Source of the DNA: JBBTQX01 sp964366055
GTDB lineage: Bacteria > Patescibacteriota > Minisyncoccia > UBA6257 > GWB1-50-10
NCBI GenBank assembly: GCA_964366055.1
Contig: CAYISE010000021.1
Location: 1-9,059, forward strand
Direction of reading: 5' to 3'
DNA: 9,059 bases
Below, piece after piece: positions 5,705 to 9,059 of this stretch. The translations under genes and the position numbers were made by a program. Each line of letters starts with the position of its first letter. Position 1 is the stretch's first letter. A model generated the notes under the pieces. That model was not told the origin of the DNA, did not search any database, and worked only from the letters and a program-made list of their open reading frames with translations.

Positions 5705-7729
5705 CTCTCGGGGCTTCGCGCCGTCGCCGGGGCCGATAATCCCCCTTTCCTCCATAATGTCCAAAAGCCGGGCGGCCCGGGCATAGCCCACCTTAAGCCG
5801 TCTTTGAAGAAGGGAAGCCGAGGCCTTTTGGGCGATTCGGACGGTTTCAATCGCCTCTTCCAAAAGTTCATCGCTCCCGCTATCCGAATCAAAATCGTCA
5901 AAATTCAGGTTCGCCTGATTTTCCTCGCTGATGTTGCCGTTCGCCAGAGCGATTCCTTCGTCGGGGCTTTCATTATTCTTTTTGATAAAGTCGGTCACTT
6001 TTTTAACTTCATCTTCCGTGATATAGGCGCCCTGGATGCGGAGCGGTTTTGACAATTCGGCCGAAGTGAAAAGCGCGTCACCGTTCCCGAGAAGTTTCTC
6101 GGCGCCGGCCGCGTCCAATATCGTCCGCGAATCAACCTGGCTCGCCACCTGGAGCGCGACGCGCGAGGTGATGTTGGCCTTAATCAGTCCGGTGATAATC
6201 TCCACCGAAGGCCGCTGGGTGGAAACAACCAAATGAAGACCGGTCGCGCGAGCCATTTGGGCCAGCCGGATGATTGAGCCCTCAACCTCGCGGCCGTAGG
6301 AAGTCATAAGGTCGGCCAACTCATCAATGATAATTATGAGATACGGCAGAGGGCTTCCGTTTTTGTTATAACCTTTGATGTCGCGGGCGCCGGCCCCGAG
6401 CAATAATTGGTAACGGCGGTCCATCTCCTGAATGGCCCACCTCAAAACGCCGATGGATTTTTTGTTTTCGGTGATAACCGGCGTAAGAAGGTGCGGAATG
6501 CCGTTATAAACGGAGAGTTCAACGCGTTTCGGGTCAATCATAATCAGGCGGAGCATCTCCGGCGAATTTTTATAAAGGAGGGACATTATGATTGAATGAA
6601 TCATGATGGATTTTCCGGAACCGGTCGCGCCGGCCACGAGCAAGTGAGGCATTTTTTCAATATCTTTGAAGATCGGCTCGCCGCTTACATTCCGGCCCAG
6701 AGCGAAAGAAAGTTGGCCCGATTTTTTGGCGTCGGGGTAAAGCAATAAACTGCCGAGCCGGACAACTGCCGCCGCCTTGTTGGGCACCTCAATACCGACG
6801 AGCGATTTGCCCGGAATGGGCGCCTCAATTCTGATCGGATGAGCGGCGAGGGCGAGCGCCAAGTCCTGATGGAGGGCGATGATTCTGGAAAGCTTGATGC
6901 CCTCGGCGGGTTTCAAGGTGTAGCGAGTGACGGTCGGGCCGACATTTATCTCCCCCATCTCCACGGGGATGCCGAAACCTTCCAGAGTTCTTTTAATGAC
7001 ATTGGCGTTTGCCCGCAGATCGCCGATGGTCGGTTTTTCAGTGGAGGAGGTAAGCAATTCCAGGGGCGGGGCGACATAATTTTTAATCGCTCGCGTCGCC
7101 GAAACCATCGGCGGTTCCATTTTAGTTCTGATTTCAAATTCTTCCTTCTCATCTTTCTTTCCTTCTCTCTTTTTTTCTTCTTTTGATTTTTCCTTCGGCG
7201 CCGGCGGCTCCTCGGGAAGATTGATTTCCAGCTCGTCATTTTCCTCCTCCTCTCCATTTTTCTTGCTGAAAAACAAATTAAGTTTCAGCGGACGATTCAC
7301 GATGACTAAAAAAGAGACGATGATTGCCGTCACGGTGATGACGATTGAGGCCGGCGTGCCGAAGGGGATTTTTAAATATCCCACGCCGATTCCCGCCAAT
7401 CCCCCGTTTCCCGGCGAGACGATGTCTATGAAGCCGAGCGCGGAGAGGATGAAAATAATTCCGCCGATCAGGGTCGGTCCCAACAGTTTATTTTTGTCGG
7501 CCGCAAGGAAGGTAAAGCCGATTAAAAGTGAAAGGGCGGGCAGGAGCCAATAGCCCCAGCCGAAGAGTTTTTCAAAAAGTCCGTAAAAGGCGGCGCCGAG
7601 CGGTCCGGCCTCCCCGGTCGCCGCCAAAGTGAAAATAACGGCCAGACCGAAAAGAACGACGAACCAAATGCTCCTTTTGGTGTCCGGATGGAGAGGAGAA
7701 GTTTCCTTTTTAAATTTCTCTTTTGCCAT
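5687..7729 (-). CDS. ftsK: DNA translocase FtsK/SpoIIIE
   Basis: FtsK is a septum-located motor that pumps chromosomal DNA during division. From ATG7729 the protein is 680 residues. The N-terminal part has about four membrane spans (about residues 20-145). A highly charged linker follows at about 158-205 (EEEENDELE, then KSKEEKKREGKKDEKEE). The alpha/beta motor comes next, with GPTVTRYTL and APIPGKSLVGIEVPN, Walker A GATGSGKS at 367-374, IDPKRVELS, Walker B LIIIIDELADLM at about 464-475, and STQRPS. The C-terminal gamma winged helix reads QRRLKVGYARAARLLDIMEE. All core domains are present and the linker is short, as in SpoIIIE. ATG7729 was chosen because a -10-like TACAAA ends 8 nt upstream; the in-frame TTG at 7759 lies inside a repeat arm. 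The stop codon is inside a hairpin. Confidence 0.97.
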   Translation of the reverse strand: MAKEKFKKETSPLHPDTKRSIWFVVLFGLAVIFTLAATGEAGPLGAAFYGLFEKLFGWGYWLLPALSLLIGFTFLAADKNKLLGPTLIGGIIFILSALGFIDIVSPGNGGLAGIGVGYLKIPFGTPASIVITVTAIIVSFLVIVNRPLKLNLFFSKKNGEEEENDELEINLPEEPPAPKEKSKEEKKREGKKDEKEEFEIRTKMEPPMVSATRAIKNYVAPPLELLTSSTEKPTIGDLRANANVIKRTLEGFGIPVEMGEINVGPTVTRYTLKPAEGIKLSRIIALHQDLALALAAHPIRIEAPIPGKSLVGIEVPNKAAAVVRLGSLLLYPDAKKSGQLSFALGRNVSGEPIFKDIEKMPHLLVAGATGSGKSIMIHSIIMSLLYKNSPEMLRLIMIDPKRVELSVYNGIPHLLTPVITENKKSIGVLRWAIQEMDRRYQLLLGAGARDIKGYNKNGSPLPYLIIIIDELADLMTSYGREVEGSIIRLAQMARATGLHLVVSTQRPSVEIITGLIKANITSRVALQVASQVDSRTILDAAGAEKLLGNGDALFTSAELSKPLRIQGAYITEDEVKKVTDFIKKNNESPDEGIALANGNISEENQANLNFDDFDSDSGSDELLEEAIETVRIAQKASASLLQRRLKVGYARAARLLDIMEERGIIGPGDGAKPREVYPHT

Positions 7730-7737
7730 AAATAAGA

Positions 7738-7743
7738 TTTGTA
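7738..7743 (-). promoter_or_regulatory. -10-like box for ftsK
   Basis: TACAAA on the minus strand (7743-7738) ends 8 nt before the ftsK ATG at 7729, the same spacing as at glyA. The matching -35 region falls inside the inverted-repeat element that begins at 7745, where the best hexamer (TTCTGT, 7766-7761) is poor. Assignment rests mainly on spacing. Confidence 0.3.
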
Positions 7744-7744
7744 G

Positions 7745-7902
7745 TGCTCTGAATTCCAAAACAGAAATTTTAACCCCGCTCGTTTCACTTCCAGCGGTGA
7801 AACTTCGCTGCTTTCAGGGGTTTTTGCTCCTCACTGCTGTTCGGAGACCAAGCCAAAAACCCTTTTCAGAGGTTAAAATTTTCTGTTTTGGAGTTCAGAG
7901 CA
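7745..7902. repeat. 158-nt nested hairpin element, copy 1
   Basis: The outer arms 7745-7775 and 7871-7902 are reverse complements apart from one substitution and one extra A; each begins with TGCTCTGAA when read inward. Nested inside are GTTTCAC/GTGAAAC (7782-7788/7797-7803) and GGGTTTTTGCT versus AGCCAAAAACCC (7818-7828/7851-7862). The trinucleotide TAG lies directly outside both arms (7742-7744 and 7903-7905), a possible but very short target duplication. The 49 nt at 7848-7896 recur inverted at 8910-8958 with two differences. It fills the gap between the divergent ftsK and GIY-YIG genes and has no ORF of its own, so it fits a non-autonomous, MITE-like or REP-like element. Confidence 0.8.
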
Positions 7903-7928
7903 TAGTATTATTAAAGGCGAAAATCGGC

Positions 7929-7934
7929 TAAAAT
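7929..7934 (+). promoter_or_regulatory. -10-like box before the GIY-YIG ORF
   Basis: TAAAAT at 7929-7934 (one mismatch to TATAAT) ends 7 nt before an in-frame GTG at 7942 and 31 nt before ATG7966. There is no clear -35. If the leaderless pattern of the other genes holds, GTG7942 would be the start and add eight residues (MERVAPPS). Confidence 0.3.
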
Positions 7935-7951
7935 TCAACGAGTGGAACGAG

Positions 7952-8145
7952 TTGCCCCGCCCTCTATGCATTATGTTTACATACTGGAACTGAAAATGAA
8001 ATCTAAGAAGTTTTATATTGGTTACACCGTTGATTTAAGGCGACGTCTTAAGGAACACAAAGGAAACAAATTATGTGAATTGGTGTATTATGGGAGCGCT
8101 TGGCGGTCGTTAAGAAAGCGTGTAAGCGCTTAGAGGACGGGGCGA
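7952..8145. repeat. 15-nt imperfect inverted repeat bracketing the GIY-YIG ORF
   Basis: TTGCCCCGCCCTCTA at 7952-7966 and TAGAGGACGGGGCGA at 8131-8145 are inverted copies that match at 13 of 15 positions. The left arm ends on the A of ATG7966. The right arm begins at the T of the TAG stop (8131-8133) and is followed by six T residues (8146-8151). The arms therefore frame the ORF almost to the base. Just outside the left arm is a short direct repeat AACGAGT (7937-7943 and 7946-7952). Confidence 0.7.
7966..8133 (+). CDS. Shortened GIY-YIG nuclease-domain protein, probably inactive
   Basis: From ATG7966 the ORF encodes 55 residues that open like the small UPF0213/YhbQ-type GIY-YIG proteins: MHYVYIL, FYIGYTVDLRRRLKEHKGNK. 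Next come ELVYY and GSAWRSLRKRV, both recognisable family segments, but the usual stretch between them (about 20 residues, containing the S..DA..RE..LK helix with the metal-binding Glu) is missing without a frameshift. The loop before ELVYY is also short. Ordinary members are about 80-100 residues. Loss of the Glu suggests no nuclease activity. The ORF is framed by an inverted repeat and lies next to a hairpin element, so it may be a decayed mobile cassette. GTG7942 is an alternative start. It may equally be called a pseudogene; identity of the domain is firm, function is not. Confidence 0.72.
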   Translation: MHYVYILELKMKSKKFYIGYTVDLRRRLKEHKGNKLCELVYYGSAWRSLRKRVSA

Positions 8146-8156
8146 TTTTTTAATTT

Positions 8157-8933
8157 ATGACCTCACTTCGTTCGGATAAATATAAAATAATCGTTTTTGA
8201 TTTGGACGGGACGCTTGCGAGAAGCAAGTTGCCGATTGGCCGGGCAATGGCGAGCTTACTCGCTGAACTTATCCAAAAAAAGAAGGTGGCGGTGATTGGC
8301 GGGGGTAAGATGCCGCTTTTCCGGCGGCAGATTTTGCGGCCAATGGCAAAAAATCGCCCGAATTTCGAGAATCTCTACTTATTCCCTACAAATGGCGCTG
8401 CGCTTTTCCGCTACAAAGGCGGTTGGCGGAGGGTCTATGAGGTGAAATTGACCGCGGATGAAGCGCAAAGGATAAAGAGAGCTCTGGGATTGGCTCTCGC
8501 CGCGGTTCATTTCAAGTATCCGAAGCGAAAGTTCGGCGTTTTAATTGAAAACCGCGGGACCCAAATAACTTTTTCGGCTCTGGGTCAGCGCGCTCCCCTG
8601 CCGCTCAAGGGAAAATGGAATCGCGATTCCGATATCCGTCCAAAAATTACGCAGGCGCTTAAAAAATTATTGCCGGATTTTGAGGTTCGCGAGGGTGGTC
8701 TTACCTCCATTGATGTGACGAAAAAGGGGATTGATAAGGGCTACGCCGTCCGGCGTTTGATGAAAATTCTCCGGATGCGGAAAGAGGACTTGGTTTTTAT
8801 AGGCGATGCCCTCTTTCCCGGCGGAAATGACTATTCCGTGAAAAAAACCGGCATTCTATGCGTCAGGGTCTCCAATCCCGATGAGACAAAAGAAGTAATC
8901 AGGAATTTTGAATTCCGAAACAGAAAATTTTAA
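8157..8933 (+). CDS. HAD-superfamily (type IIB) hydrolase resembling phosphomannomutase
   Basis: The 258-residue protein has the HAD motifs: I VFDLDGTL, with nucleophile Asp15 and acid/base Asp17; III Lys194 in GIDKGYAV; IV FIGDALFPGGNDY, with Asp217 and the GGND pair. The cap between them resembles eukaryotic-type phosphomannomutase (PMM): YLFPTNGAALF, NRGTQITFSALGQRAP and GGLTSIDVTKKGIDKG follow the PMM order, and GD....PGGND is the PMM form of motif IV. Motif II is IGGGK, lacking the Ser/Thr usual there (PMM has GGSD). It may be a sugar-phosphate mutase or phosphatase; the substrate cannot be told. The start ATG8157 has no Shine-Dalgarno and lies 23 nt after the GIY-YIG stop, after a T-run. 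The last residues (about FEFRNRKF) and the stop lie inside repeat copy 2. Confidence 0.85.
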   Translation: MTSLRSDKYKIIVFDLDGTLARSKLPIGRAMASLLAELIQKKKVAVIGGGKMPLFRRQILRPMAKNRPNFENLYLFPTNGAALFRYKGGWRRVYEVKLTADEAQRIKRALGLALAAVHFKYPKRKFGVLIENRGTQITFSALGQRAPLPLKGKWNRDSDIRPKITQALKKLLPDFEVREGGLTSIDVTKKGIDKGYAVRRLMKILRMRKEDLVFIGDALFPGGNDYSVKKTGILCVRVSNPDETKEVIRNFEFRNRKF

Positions 8934-9050
8934 CCTCTGAAAAGGGTTTTTGGCTTGGTGCGCCGCGGGGGCGGGGGGCGAAACTCGTTTGAGCAGCGAG
9001 CGCGGGCCCGGGAAGCAGCGCGGCGCGGGGGGTTAATTTTTTGTTTGGGC
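8910..9050. repeat. Hairpin element, copy 2 (inverted and diverged)
   Basis: Bases 8910-8958 match the reverse complement of 7848-7896 at 47 of 49 positions. About 70 nt further on, GGTTAATTTTTTGTTTGGGC (9031-9050) looks like a decayed version of the opposite arm of copy 1, GGTTAAAATTTTCTGTTTTGG. A nested pair GCGCCGCG/CGCGGCGC (8960-8967/9019-9026) lies between. The interior is very G/C-rich and does not match copy 1 well beyond short GCAGCG motifs. The HAD stop codon (8931-8933) is within the left arm. No gene is seen in 8934-9059. Confidence 0.65.
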
Positions 9051-9059
9051 AATGAAAGT

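Noticed and set aside
1..9059. CRISPR array, rRNA, transposase or prophage genes
   Set aside because: No regularly spaced direct repeats of 20-40 nt, no rRNA-like stretches and no transposase, integrase or phage structural motifs were seen on either strand.

Overview
The window looks like a piece of a small, streamlined bacterial genome, most likely from the Candidate Phyla Radiation (Patescibacteria, Parcubacteria-like). This is inferred from the divergent but complete housekeeping proteins, very short intergenic gaps, the GIY-YIG remnant, AT-rich heptamer repeats next to GC-rich coding sequence, and the near absence of Shine-Dalgarno sequences. TGA is used as a normal stop (folD, recA), so the genetic code is the standard bacterial one, not the TGA=Gly code of Gracilibacteria/Absconditabacteria.

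Layout. (1) 1-174: the tail of an unidentified ORF running into a tRNA-Val(UAC) with encoded CCA, then a perfect hairpin. (2) 314-1782, plus strand: a clear TTGACA promoter and a tight three-gene unit, namely a YkuK/DUF458 RNase H-like protein, a DEDD-type (YprB-like) exonuclease and a small single-span membrane protein, closed by a 30-nt perfect palindrome. (3) 1781-3934, plus strand: glyA and folD, the one-carbon/folate pair, with two heptamer repeat arrays inside the folD reading frame. (4) 3923-7729, minus strand, convergent with folD: ftsK, then a RodZ/YmfM-like HTH-membrane-Ig protein, then recA. This reads like a condensed version of the spoIIIE...ymfM-pgsA-cinA-recA neighbourhood of Firmicutes. 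(5) 7745-9059: the accessory-looking end, with two copies of a 140-160-nt hairpin element bracketing a shortened GIY-YIG ORF (itself inside a 15-nt inverted repeat) and a phosphomannomutase-like HAD phosphatase.

How the genes relate. GlyA makes 5,10-methylene-THF from serine and FolD oxidises it to 10-formyl-THF. FtsK, the RodZ-like protein and RecA belong to chromosome segregation, cell shape and recombination. Two RNase H-fold nuclease-type proteins share the first operon. The most notable features are the inverted-repeat elements around the GIY-YIG/HAD pair, the in-frame heptamer arrays in a FolD whose active-site Tyr is Phe, and the recurring placement of -10-like boxes 6-9 nt before start codons, which suggests leaderless translation.
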